Shown: positions 31,883 to 41,392 of the stretch, piece after piece
Layout of the letters: each line of letters opens with the position of its first letter
How positions within the stretch are numbered: position 1 is the first letter of the stretch
Assembly: GCF_030864355.1 (NCBI RefSeq)
Contig: NC_083394.1
Coordinates: 124,001-188,000 of the forward strand
Length of the DNA stretch: 64,000 nucleotides
Direction: 5' to 3'
Origin: Cutaneotrichosporon cavernicola
Lineage: Eukaryota > Basidiomycota > Tremellomycetes > Trichosporonales > Trichosporonaceae
Translations under genes and position numbers: made by a program
Notes under the pieces: model-generated
Seen by the model: only the letters and a program-made list of their open reading frames with translations
Databases searched by the model: none
What the model was told of the DNA's origin: nothing

Positions 31883-32725
31883 CTAAAGTGTCGGGTTGTC
31901 CTTACGGAGCATGTCGTGCTCCTCAATGTCGGTTTCGCACTCCCAGGGGTACGCGAGCCAGACGTCGGGCGTGTCGACAGCGGAGAAGTACGCGACGTCG
32001 GCCGGGATCTCGCCAGCCTTGGGCTTGAGCCTTGTGTCAGCGGGGGGGAACCAGCTCTTGCTCCGCAGGATCTCGACTCACTTGTTGTGCACGACAAAGA
32101 TGCCAAGTTTGGTGGTTGCACGGAGACGCTCCCGCTCGTCGACATCCTCAATTGCCTCGAGCTGCTTGTTGATGTCCTTCTGCATCTCCTTGATGGTGTA
32201 CACGAGCGTCGTACGCGTATCGTCTACCTCGTCGACAATGAGGATATGCCGGCCGAGCAGACCGCCGTGCTTGAGCTTGGACCCCAGAGTCGAGAAGTCG
32301 ATCCACTGGACACGCACCACCTCCTGCCCAACCACCTCCTCGATCTGGCGTCAGCAGGCGCCTCTTGAGCCAGCGATTCGCTTCCGCCCTGCGTCACTCA
32401 CCCCGCCCAAGCTTTCATACAGCGTCAGTCCAACAGCCTGGATGGGGATGTTGCGTTTCTTGCCGTCGGTCGTGACCTTGCAGAACGTCCGGAGGATACG
32501 AGCTGGGATGAACCCGCCACCGCCAATCGCGATGAACAGGTCGGGTGAGAACTCGGACATGATGCGCGGCGCAGTGCGCGCAATCGCATTGTGGATGTCG
32601 TTGTATGATAGGCGGAGCCTGGTGTCAGCCAATTCAGTCGGGGACCGGGGAATCCACCGAGACAAGCAATGCATCCAGAGTGGAAGAGCTGGATCGTTGC
32701 GAGATACTCACATTGGTGGCGCCAT
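31883..32725 (-). CDS. Xanthine/hypoxanthine phosphoribosyltransferase (Xpt1-like)
   Basis: Four exons (32725-32712, 32618-32402, 32344-32082, 32030-31883), 213 aa. The type I PRTase fold is shown by LFIAIGGGGFIPARILR and the PRPP-binding loop HILIVDEVDDTRTTLVY (two acidic residues then TRTT). The hood and middle, VGLTLYESLGG and VVRVQWIDFSTLG, and the C-terminal VWLAYPWECETDIEEHDMLR, match the fungal Xpt1 group that salvages xanthine (and weakly hypoxanthine/guanine) to the nucleotide. Exon 1 is only 14 nt before a 93-nt intron. Cytosolic; no targeting signal. Specificity is by resemblance. Confidence 0.9.
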
Positions 32726-33233
32726 GGTGGACAGTCAAAGTCAAAGTGTCAGAGAATGACGTTAAGTAAACTTGTTATCTACTCAGCGAAATTTAGTGGC
32801 CTGGCTGGGGCTGAAAGCGACCAGTTCCGAAGATCCGAAACCGTCATGTGCGTCATTGTTTCACCAACAACAATACATCACCTCAGACCTCAGACCGCTG
32901 GCCGAGGCGGGCAAAACGCATGCGCATATAAAAAGCCAACTGCCGCGGCTGGTCCTCGTAACTTTTCCCCTCCTCCATGGACTCACACAGCAGACAACCA
33001 ATTGCACCAGGACGACTCGACTAGGGTCACGTGCAGCAGGTCGTCTTCGGCCAACCACATATCGCTCATACGAAAAACAAATCAAGGCTCTCAACTCTGC
33101 TTGCTCAATCTCGCCTTTCAACTCTGCTCCATCTCGCCTTTCAACCTGCACGACGCGATGCCTCCGGGGCACCTATGTCCTCCTCCACTTCTGTCTCCTA
33201 CTTCTGAACCACAGTCTCGGGAGGGGTTGTCCC
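32726..33233. other. Intergenic, 0.5 kb
   Basis: No gene seen. Upstream region of the Xpt1-like gene and 3' flank of the repeat-containing hypothetical gene; it includes a near-duplicated CTCGCCTTTCAAC pair around 33110-33145. Confidence 0.5.
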
Positions 33234-34498
33234 CTAATGGAGTGCGTCAGTGGACCCGCCCGGGCTCTCGGCCGGCGGGCCGCTGACACTCTTCGCACTG
33301 AAGCGCTCGTCGTCCGTCTCGCTGAGCGTGAGGTCGACGACGCACGGGGGGTTTTCGCCCGGGCCGGAGCCGAGGTATTCGATCGACGGAGTGGCGCTAG
33401 GGTTGGCGCGCGGGATGCCTTCCGGGTTGTCCTCGGAGGTAGACACATCGAGCTCTGTGGAGCAGTCGATGGTGGGCTTGACATCGTCGATGATAGGCTT
33501 AGCGCGTTCGGCAGCGACATTGTCGATGTCGGGGCCCTCGACGACGCTGACCAGCTGCGCCGCGATGGTGCTCGCCAGCGGCTTGATGTCCTCACTACCT
33601 TCCGCGCCGTTTAGAACGGCGGCGACAACGACGGCGACGTCACTCCCTTCGTGCTGACTAGACGCGTTCTCGGCTTCGGCTAGCTGCTCGGTGGTCGGCT
33701 TGACGTCCTCCTGGAATTCACGATTCACGGGCCCCGTGGCTTCCGAAGGAGGGATCGTGGCGGCCAGCTGGGCAGGCGTCGGCTTGGTCTCTGGTTCGGG
33801 AACCATGATCATGGCCACAGCCTCCACCGGGCTGGACAGCTGACGTGAAGCGAGAGGCTCAGTCCCCACCGGACTCGACAGCTGACGTGAAGCGAGAGGC
33901 TCAGTCACCACCGGACTCGACAGCTGACGTGGAGCGAGAGGCTCAGTCACCACCGGACTCGGCATCTCCTTCGGGCTCGCCACCTTGACTGACGTGGGTG
34001 ATTCGGCCACTGCCACCATGTTGGGTTCCTTGCTCGTGGGCGGAGGCTGGGGCTCCACCACCGCGACCGTCTGGGTCGTGGCCACGACCTCCTCTGGGAC
34101 TGACTCGAGCGTGCCGACCATCACGATGCCACCGCCAAGCAGGGTCAGCACCGGGCTTCCGGGCGAATGTGGCGAGTCCTGACTGGGCGTGGTGTTGACA
34201 GGGCGCGAGGGACTGGCAGTCTTCCCGCCCTCACTCGGGACGACCAGGGTGAGGGCCTCGCGCGACGGAACCGTAAGGGTTATCTTGGGCTTGCATCAGC
34301 TCTAAGCACACTCTAGCTCACAGCACCACTACGCTCATCGAGCAGTTGGACGGGCCCGCCAGGTTCCATGCTCTTGACTGACGGAGCTGATGGTCAGCTG
34401 CTGTACTTCGTCGAGCTGTACTCACAGGCTTTGGCTTTCGGGTTGAGTGGTTCCTCGTCGGTCGACTTGTTACGCTTACACCATGGGAAACAGAGCAT
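33234..34498 (-). CDS. Hypothetical Pro/Glu/Thr-rich protein with internal repeats
   Basis: Three exons (34498-34426, 34386-34322, 34289-33234), 397 aa. It starts MLCFPWCKRNK, a short Cys-containing basic leader that could be palmitoylated at a membrane (inference). It then has KITLTVPSREALTLVVP, and four degenerate copies of a unit LA.RQLSSPVVTEP (about residues 155-205). The rest is acidic and Ser/Pro/Glu-rich: KPTPAQLAATIPPSE, KPTTEQLAEAENASS and KPLASTIAAQLVSV form another loose repeat. The C-terminus CVVDLTLSETDDE resembles a SUMO-interaction-like hydrophobic-acidic motif. No known domain; probably disordered. Confidence 0.65.
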
Positions 34499-34960
34499 GA
34501 TTCAAGCTTCAAGCAAGTGGAATCAACAACAAGGAAGTGACAAAGGAAGGTCGTGGTTGTTGAGCGGGACCAAATCTGACATGCATGGGGGATCTGAGTG
34601 GCAAAGTGGCACTAAAGACACTGTGAATATTGACAGCTTGACAGCTTGAAAGCTTGAAAGCTTGACAGTCTCAAAGAGCATCCCGATGTGAACGGGAAAT
34701 GACGAGGTGGTGGCGGGGTGCACGCGGCGTGGCGGCCTCGAGGCAAATGCGTGTCCGACATCCAACCCACAGGCGGCGGATAAATCGAGCTAATCGAGGG
34801 CCCAGTAACAACCCTTCGACCTTAACGCCAGACTCTAACAGGAGCATGCATTTATGGATCGGATAATGTACAACAACACAAGCCAAGTTCAGAATAATGC
34901 CAGTGTTGGTGGGTGCCGCTCGGTTGCGTACTGTATGTACGTCTGATTATGGGTAGGTCT
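34499..34960. other. Intergenic, with short AGCTTG repeats
   Basis: Contains GACAGCTTGACAGCTTGAAAGCTTG-type decamer repeats around 34631-34670, then no coding sequence. Together with the minisatellite at 34961-35068 it separates two hypothetical genes. Confidence 0.5.
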
Positions 34961-35068
34961 GCGTGGGGCAAGGCCAGCTTGGTAGGCGGCGTGGGGCAAG
35001 GCCAGCTTGGTAGGCGGCGTGGGCCAAGGCCAGCTTGGTAGGCGGCGTGGGGCAAGACCAGCTTAGTA
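34961..35068. repeat. 28-bp minisatellite, ~3.9 copies, overlapping a stop codon
   Basis: Copies begin GCGTGGGGCAAGGCCAGCTT at 34961, 34989, 35017 and 35045. The last copy overlaps the 3' end (stop at 35063-35065) of the neighbouring reverse-strand gene, whose final residues are thus encoded by repeat-derived sequence. Confidence 0.92.
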
Positions 35069-35668
35069 GTAGGAGGCGAGTTCGGACGCCTTCTCCTGCA
35101 AGAGTGTAGCTGTCAATTCAAAGGACAGGAGCCAGCGCGAGAGCACGGGTTCACCATTCCCAAAGACGACTGGCCACTGGTGCTTGGCCACGACGAATGG
35201 TGGCTCGAACGAGTTCATGGCGCGGGGGGAATACGGCGAGTAGGAGGGTGAGGGAGTGCGCTCGGGCGTCGAGTCGTAGTGGTATGAGTACTGCGGGCGT
35301 TCCTTCGGGATAAATTCCCCAAGGTACTCGTCGTCGTCGTCGTCGTCGTCGTCTTCGTAGTCGAACTCGTCATAAGGACCATCCTCTTCCTCTTCCTCAA
35401 ACATCCTCCTGCTGGCCAGTTCGAAGACCCCGGACTCGTCCCAAACCTCGAAGAAACGGATGAGGCCCCAAGACATGTTCCAAAGGCGGGCGCCGGATGG
35501 GATTTCTCCGGGCCGACAGGCATGTGGTCCCACTAGAAGTTGCTACGGTTAGAACAATTTCTTGCGTCTTGGTAAGCTTGATCACAAACTCACATATTCA
35601 AGTGCATCGTCAGTAAAGGTGGGTGAGGAGATTCTCAAAGTCTTGAGCGATGGTCTGGTGTAAGACAT
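35063..35668 (-). CDS. Hypothetical acidic protein, reading frame uncertain
   Basis: Exon 1 (35668-35594) encodes MSYTRPSLKTLRISSPTFTD and on to ALEY before a 61-nt intron (35593-35533). Exon 2 continues in phase as WDHMPVGPE, but the frame that looks real downstream (GARLWNMSWGLIRFFEVWDE, an Asp/Glu-rich stretch with eight Asp from a GAC repeat, and the ending LTATLLQEKASELASYY) is the next frame. The two cannot be joined by any splice site seen near 35500-35520, so either a one-base indel lies there or another exon exists. A family common in this lineage is suspected but not recognised. Low confidence in exact product. Confidence 0.45.
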
Positions 35669-36491
35669 TGTAATGCCCTAATTTCAAAGATGATGGGATG
35701 CGGACGAGTGTCTCTTACGAGAAGAACTATATATGCTGAATCCGGGTGAGTATGCTAGGGAGGCGGGAGGGGGTTTGAGCTTGACTTTACTAAAACGTCT
35801 GTTAGAATGTCGCCAACGCCGCAGTTCCAACCTGAAGAGAGTCGCCCTGGATCTCAATCTGTGGATCAGGGTGACTATAGATCATGGGGTTACAACGCCA
35901 CAGGGAATTTTGAACAGAGAACCTTGACAGCTGGAATGTTGGAAAGATTCCAGCTATGAAGACTGAGGGCATCGGGGGAGTTCGCGAGATAGCTAAACCG
36001 GGGACATGCTTGGAACTTTGACAAGCAGACAAATTGTGGCCTGTGCAATCAGAGTCCGACTCGGCCGTGAGCCCGTCTGCCACAATGGAAGGTTTTCCAA
36101 CAATTGAGTCGGTGAACGGTGCTAACCGAAGGATCCATTCAATGTTAACCTTGATTGAATGGTCAATTGGATGCATTCTAGTAACTCTAGTGCGGGCCAG
36201 TAATTGCTCTACTAACTCAATTCAATGCGCCTGCTGGAACAGGATCGCCGACTGGTTATTGCTTGGTATTCCGGGAATTTGAAACTGTAAACACGCAGGA
36301 TTTCAATGCATGCCTAAATGTCGCATTAAAAAATGCAATTAACCACCAACAATCGATGAAATGGGTTGCGAGCAATTCAGCGACATGACTGCAGACCATT
36401 GTCACCTACATTCCGTATTTGCTAAACTTAAAGTCGGGCATCGGCGCCTCCGTTATGGCGCACACGTGGAGTACAACTGACCCTTTGTGCC
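35669..36491. other. AT-richer gene-free stretch
   Basis: Noticeably lower GC than the surroundings, with repeated TTGAAT/ATTCAA motifs near 36120-36220 and an AAAAAATGCAATTAA patch near 36330. No gene or RNA seen. Confidence 0.45.
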
Positions 36492-37057
36492 ATGTACTCT
36501 TTCGTGCGACTGCGTAGTGGTGGCTCTCGCTCGACGACTACGGATCACCATCCATTTCCTGTATACGAGCTCGGAGTGTGGAGCGCTCAGACTCTCGCGT
36601 TTGTCAAGTTACTGTACTCACACTTATGCGCTCTGCACACATCTCCAGCAGCCCCCGAATCGGCACTCCTGGTTCAAAGATTGGGGCGTATCTCGCCTGG
36701 ACTCTGCGCCACCGCCACCGCACAGACGCGCACAAGCCGTCTTGTGGGTGGCGAGGTCGGATTCACCGACCGGAAACGCCAAGATCCATGATGAAGGAGA
36801 ACCTGAGGGGTGTAACTCAACCAGCACGACCTGCACGAGGATGCTGATGGGCGAGAAGTTTCCGATCTCACTGATGCCGAAGAAGGCCAAGACAGGTCTG
36901 ACTCGAAGGCTGACTCGGACGCAGCCGAGATGTGCAGCCAGGACGAGGTCACCTGGATGCAGCACGAGGAGAGGGGGCAGGGGGGGGGGGGGAGGGGGGG
37001 GGGGGGGGGGGGGTGTGGCGACAGGTGGCACCTTCAGCGTTCGAGTCCGACTCATGA
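36492..37057 (+). CDS. Possible small gene (fragmentary exons), contains a poly-G tract
   Basis: Two stretches look coding. From ATG 36492 the frame reads MYSFVRLRSGGSRSTTTDHH then PFPVYELGVWSAQTLAFVK. Near 36812 an acceptor-like AACCAG is followed by an acidic frame, DADGREVSDLTDAEEGQD, and AAEMCSQDEVTWMQHEERG, that runs into the G-run and ends at a TGA at 37055-37057 if the run length is in frame. I could not fix the joins between them. It may be a real intron-split gene, a relic or chance; family not recognised. Confidence 0.3.
36980..37013. repeat. Poly-G tract (G13-A-G20)
   Basis: 34 bases of G interrupted once by A at 36993. Strong G-quadruplex candidate on the + strand and an unstable homopolymer; its true length is doubtful in any assembly. 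Confidence 0.9.
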
Positions 37058-39161
37058 CTGATTCAGCCTTGCTGATGTGATGGCTCGCTGTACAGCTCGT
37101 CAGGTGGCAACAGATCGATCACACCCCGTCACTCACGGTAAACAGACAACGCAGGGGACCAGAATCCACCACGTCTGCAGTCGACTCAACAAGTGCGGAG
37201 CAGCCCGGATAGCCACTTACCGGGACCGGTAATCTTGGAGTGGGGGGTTGCCATGAACGGCCAGGTGAGACACCTAGTGCGAGACGCCACATCACCTGGT
37301 CTCACTGCCGTGTTGCAGTTGGAGCCCAAATAGGCATGTTCCAGCAATGTTGGAACCATGTTGGGTCCAGCCTTCATGCTCTAAGCCTCCATCCTCAACC
37401 TGGGGCTTTGCATGCATGACACAACATGCCAAGGCGTTGTTTCATCGCTAGCCCGGTATGTTCAAGCTTAGTTTCATCACATCCCGGCGACACAATGGGG
37501 ATCTATCATCGCTCTACGACAAAGATACTGACCAAGGTCAGCCTCATCTCACAATCTTCCAATTGTTTGTTTCTCCCGTTTCACTATTGGTCTCATCGTC
37601 TATCGTCTGAGACAGTTAGGGCGTCGGTTATGGTAAGGGTTAAAGAGCGACGTATCTTTATTACTTACCATCGGAGCTTTGGAGGTGTCAGGAGATCTCA
37701 GTTTAAACTCCAAATCACCAACGGAGCCAAATAGTTTGTTACGCCTCCCGCTCTCAGGGCGGCTTTAATTGCCTAATTGATTAATTCATGGATTGATTTA
37801 ATTGACCAAGTGCATTCATCCAACCACGTTTCCTCCTCCACACAATCCACATGTTGTCTCGTCATCGTTTTGAATTGCGGTATGCAGGGAGAAGGAATCA
37901 AGACCGGCACCAAGGGAAAGTACGACGGCACCAGCCATCTCCGTCCCCTCCACCTCGGTCCCCTCCACCCTCCACTCGTCGACGTAACGGGTTGTGATGG
38001 CGGCGCTGATGTACCGGACAGTTGGAAAGTTTGGGCTTTTGGGCGTTTGGGCGTTTGGGCGTTTGGGCGTTTGGGCGTTTGGGCGTCGACCCAGTATGGC
38101 ATTCCGGCGCCCGATTTGATCAGCACCATACTACTCAGTAAGCATTCCCCGTCGGCAAACCTTGTCTTCCCGCCTCCCTGCCTGGTCGCGCACCCCCATC
38201 ATTCTGTCCATGCACCCTCATGGCCCAACTCCGAAAGCTTGTTTCCCAACCGGATCCCGAAGGACTAGGGACCCAGCCGGCGGCAAAACGGCTTCGCAGG
38301 TACACTGATCCAGGTTGCCACGACTGCCGTTCTGCCGTAGCCGCGTAACGGTGAGGACGTGCGTGACATCCGATTCAGCCCGAGGGGCGATGCATGGAGA
38401 ATTGGACGGCTGGGAGGCCACGAACGCAGTGAGACGTCATCAGAGGCCAGATGACGTCTGTCATGAGCATGTCTACTGTGGCTGTGGCAGTGGCAGTGGC
38501 AGCCGAAAGATGAGGCGATGCGACGAAACAGCTGCGCAGATCAGGTCCAGCATCGCCGATCAACAGATGGTTCTCTGATTCTCTGGTCTTCTGATGATCT
38601 CGTCGATCGTATAAACGGGGCGTGTTCAAACTGCCACAAAGCCACAGCCCACCCCTTTTCTTTCTTTTCTCCTCCTGCTCCTCCTCCTCCAACGCGCTTA
38701 AACTGATGTTCTGTCGCGGGCAGCGGGCATCTCGGACACTTTTTTACCCACTTTTGTTCTCCATCTCCGATTTGGCGTTCTGCAGTTTCTGTCGATCGTT
38801 TGATTCTTTCGAGCCTCTTCCAGTCCACTCTCACAACTCGCAACCGTTCAGCCCAATTCGACGTCAAGAAACTCGGCCGAATGTCAATGTGGCACCTAGA
38901 CTCTTGTACAGTGTGGCAGAATGGTAAAAAGACATGCATGGCGCACCCAAGGGCTGATCGGTACCGATCACCCAGGCTAAAGTGTAGGTTATTTCCATGC
39001 GAGGCAATACGCGAGAACCTCGTGTTCGTCGTCATTCAGAGGTTGTTGGCCGAGGAGGATACTCGAGGTCGGAACATTCGGCCGAGAGAATCGTTTCCGT
39101 GCTCACTGCCCGAGTATCCCTCCCAGTCTTGCCAGCCTTACTGACACCGAATCGACGTTTA
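37058..39161. other. Gene-poor region, 2.1 kb
   Basis: No gene could be assembled. It holds a GGGCGTTT octamer array (38041-38085), a pyrimidine-rich block (38650-38700) and many short unsupported frames. Composition shifts several times, suggesting a patchwork of decayed sequence. Confidence 0.45.
38041..38085. repeat. (GGGCGTTT)5.6 octamer array
   Basis: Five exact 8-bp copies and a partial sixth; G-rich on the + strand and preceded by a related TTTGGGCTTTT. Confidence 0.92.
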
Positions 39162-39525
39162 CTAACGGACGCCCAAGTTTGAGCCATGCAGTCTATCCCG
39201 TCGCAGTAGAGGTCCTCGTCCGAACCAGGTGTGGGTGATGGACCAAGTGTCCGGTTCGCCATTACGCTCGTGCGCGGCATACTCGAGGCCGGCGGCGATG
39301 GCAGGCGTCACAGCAGAGGTAGTGTTGTAAGTGTAAACGTGGTCTGTCGTCTTTCCAGACCCCCGCGAGTTTTCGCCAGTATACCCACTCTGTTCGTCGT
39401 CATCACCCTCCTAGTCGTCGTCGTCGCAGTCGTCCACTTCCATGCCTACACCATTACCCGAGCTCGCGTATGTGGTGTTGTCCGAGTGCGAGGCTACGGT
39501 GCCATTGTGCGCCGGACCCGTCTAT
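39162..39525 (-). pseudogene. Possible gene relic or partly recognised gene on the minus strand
   Basis: In one minus-strand frame the sequence reads GPAHNGTVASHSDNTTYASS, an Asp-rich segment with an in-frame TAG, then EQSGYTGENSRGSGKTTDH and TTSAVTPAIAAGLEYAAHER, NGEPDTW, ending at 39162. The TAG can be removed by a 39-nt intron with GTAGGC...GACTAG ends, which would make it a live gene with more exons, but I find no start: upstream is a 23-bp minisatellite. Small polar residues and NxT sites suggest a secreted protein. Product not recognised. Confidence 0.3.
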
Positions 39526-39570
39526 CCCTCATACACGTAACTCCTCCCACTCGCCAGGATACGTTGGAAA

Positions 39571-39682
39571 CAACGATGCGGGTAGGTGGACCACAACGAT
39601 GCGGGTAGGTCGACCACAACGATGCGGGTAGGTCGACCACAACGATGCGGGTAGGTCGACTACAAACCACAACGATGCGGGG
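39571..39682. repeat. 23-bp minisatellite, ~4-5 copies
   Basis: Units CAACGATGCGGGTAGGT-CGAC start at 39571, 39594, 39617 and 39640 with exact 23-bp spacing; a fifth partial copy starts at 39670 after a 7-bp insertion. Confidence 0.92.
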
Positions 39683-39702
39683 CCTGGTCTCGACCGCAAA
39701 GG

Positions 39703-39721
39703 TTAGGGGGTTAGGGGGTTA
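39703..39721. repeat. Interstitial telomere-like repeat TTAGGGGG x2.4
   Basis: Two exact TTAGGGGG units (39703-39710, 39711-39718) plus TTA. The same octamer is the telomere repeat known from Cryptococcus, so this may be a relic of chromosome-end repair or fusion. Confidence 0.75.
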
Positions 39722-39939
39722 CACCGACTTGGTTATAGGTGAGCAGAAGCACGTCGCGAGGAAGCTGAAGCTGAGGAGGCAGGTGCATCGGATCGGCTCG
39801 GCAGCTCGACACCACGCCAGCACGACACCATCGCCGCCCTTCCCATGGCGTTGCTCCGCTTTTCGTGTCAGAGGCGCGATCGCCCCCCTTGCATGCTTTG
39901 CTTCTACACAATCTGCACAATCATAGTCCATAGTCCATT

Positions 39940-40092
39940 CCTACCTACCTACCTACCTACCTACCTACCTACCTACCTACCTACCTACCTACCTACCTAC
40001 CTACCTACCTACCTACCTACCTACCTACCTACCTACCTACCTACCTACCTACCTACCTACCTACCTACCTACCTACCTACCTACCTACCTGC
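39940..40092. repeat. (CCTA)n microsatellite, ~150 bp
   Basis: About 38 uninterrupted CCTA/CTAC units ending in CTGCCTGCCTAC. It runs to within 5 bp of the stop codon of the reverse-strand secreted-protein gene and would be transcribed in its 3' UTR as TAGG repeats. Confidence 0.96.
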
Positions 40093-40096
40093 CTGC

Positions 40097-40726
40097 CTAC
40101 ACCCCCGGCCCATGACTTGCGTCTCCACACGCAAAACAGTGCCTCCCATGCCCGACGACCGTCTTGTTTCCCCACTGCGTATAAAAGTCCACACAACTGC
40201 CATCCACACCCTTGACGCACGCTGCGCCCACCTTGTTGCTGGTACCAGCAACAATCGCTGCCGACGTCGGATCAACCGTATCGGCAATATACGCGACCAT
40301 GGCCGCCTGTCCTTCCTCCGAGTAAGTCGTCAGGCAGAACGTCCCGTCGTCGGCGGGACGGTAGATGAGCGCCCACGCCCACGACAGGTACTCGGACCCG
40401 TTGATGTAGTCGCCCTCAATGAAGTCGGCGGGGTCGATGAATCCGCGGCCCCACGTGTTTGCGAGGATGGGGGCGGGGGGCGGGAGGGGCGGGAGGGGCG
40501 TGGGCGGGCAGGTTTTGGTGGAGGTGGCGGAGGGGGGTGGGGTAGATGGCGTCTTGGTGTTGGTGTTGGTCTTGGTGTTGGACTTGGTGTTGGTCTTGGT
40601 GTTGGACTTGGTCTCCTTGGGCGGCTTGATGCCTGTCGAGCAGTTGACCAGCTCGGACTTGGTCTCAGTGGACCCGGGTACAGCGAGGGCCGTAGCGGCC
40701 AGGAGTAGGAGTGTGAACACGCGCAT
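40097..40726 (-). CDS. Secreted protein with Thr/Asn/Lys repeat stalk
   Basis: Single exon, 209 aa. Signal peptide [19 protein letters not shown]; then a stalk of NTKT/SNTK repeats (about residues 38-62) and a Pro-rich linker. The C-terminal ~115 residues, starting about [20 protein letters not shown], contain [20 protein letters not shown] and four Cys (FCL, AACV, SCV, HCFAC) and may be a small disulfide-bonded domain. There is no hydrophobic GPI tail. I do not recognise the domain; an extracellular role is inferred from the signal peptide only. Confidence 0.7.
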   Translation of the reverse strand: MRVFTLLLLAATALAVPGSTETKSELVNCSTGIKPPKETKSNTKTNTKSNTKTNTNTKTPSTPPPSATSTKTCPPTPLPPLPPPAPILANTWGRGFIDPADFIEGDYINGSEYLSWAWALIYRPADDGTFCLTTYSEEGQAAMVAYIADTVDPTSAAIVAGTSNKVGAACVKGVDGSCVDFYTQWGNKTVVGHGRHCFACGDASHGPGV

Positions 40727-41392
40727 CTGGCATCAATATTGCTCGGGTTACGACCTACCTTGAAGTGAGTGGGTGATTGCGAGTGACAAGTCAAGTGACG
40801 TCTAAAGTCAGGTAAGTTAAAGTACCGCGGATGTCAGAGCTCCTCGATCCTCGTTCCTCGCTTCCGCCCCTTCCGTTCCGTCGAGATACACTTGCTCGCG
40901 GCATGACCTCACCAATCCTGTTCGATCCGGGACCTTGTAAATCGGGGTATGTTAAGCCCGGGCGGCCTTGTAAATCGGGGTACGCTGAGCCCGCGCCGCC
41001 TTGATTGTATTACGAGGCTGAGGTGAGGAAGAACGATGACGTCGTGAGCTTATCCGTCTGATCCCGCTTTGGCGCCTTGGTGGGGCCTGGCGCTCGTTCC
41101 CGCCGTTGAACGAGTTGGAAGCGAGTTGTAGTTATACATCTACCCGGCGAGCGTTTCGTACACCAGATTCTGAAGGGGCGTTGGTGATCACCACGAGCGA
41201 CATTCAAACGATGCCTCGGCAGAGTGGGGCATCACCTTGGCGTAGCTGGGATCCAACGCGGACCATCCCCTTCCCGATCCACATCCAGTTATTCTGTGCC
41301 TCTGACAACCAGATAGCCGCGCTCGACGTAAGCGAGTACAGAATCACTGGGGGCTTGAGATCCAACTCGATGCCATAATAATACATCACACA
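40727..41392. other. Intergenic, 0.67 kb
   Basis: No gene seen. Includes a 33-bp direct repeat (40933-40998). Confidence 0.5.
40933..40998. repeat. 33-bp imperfect direct repeat, two copies
   Basis: CCTTGTAAATCGGGGTA at 40933 and again at 40966, each followed by a similar GAGCCCG-containing block. Confidence 0.85.

Noticed and set aside
34961..35068. Minisatellite as a CRISPR-like array
   Set aside because: Repeats are contiguous without spacers, and this is a eukaryotic nuclear sequence.
36624..37055. Minus-strand poly-Pro frame over the G tract
   Set aside because: Poly-Pro results from the C-run on that strand; no motif or splice context supports it.
39845..40708. Plus-strand frame containing a YLPT repeat run
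   Set aside because: It is merely the translation of the CCTA microsatellite plus antisense of the secreted-protein gene.
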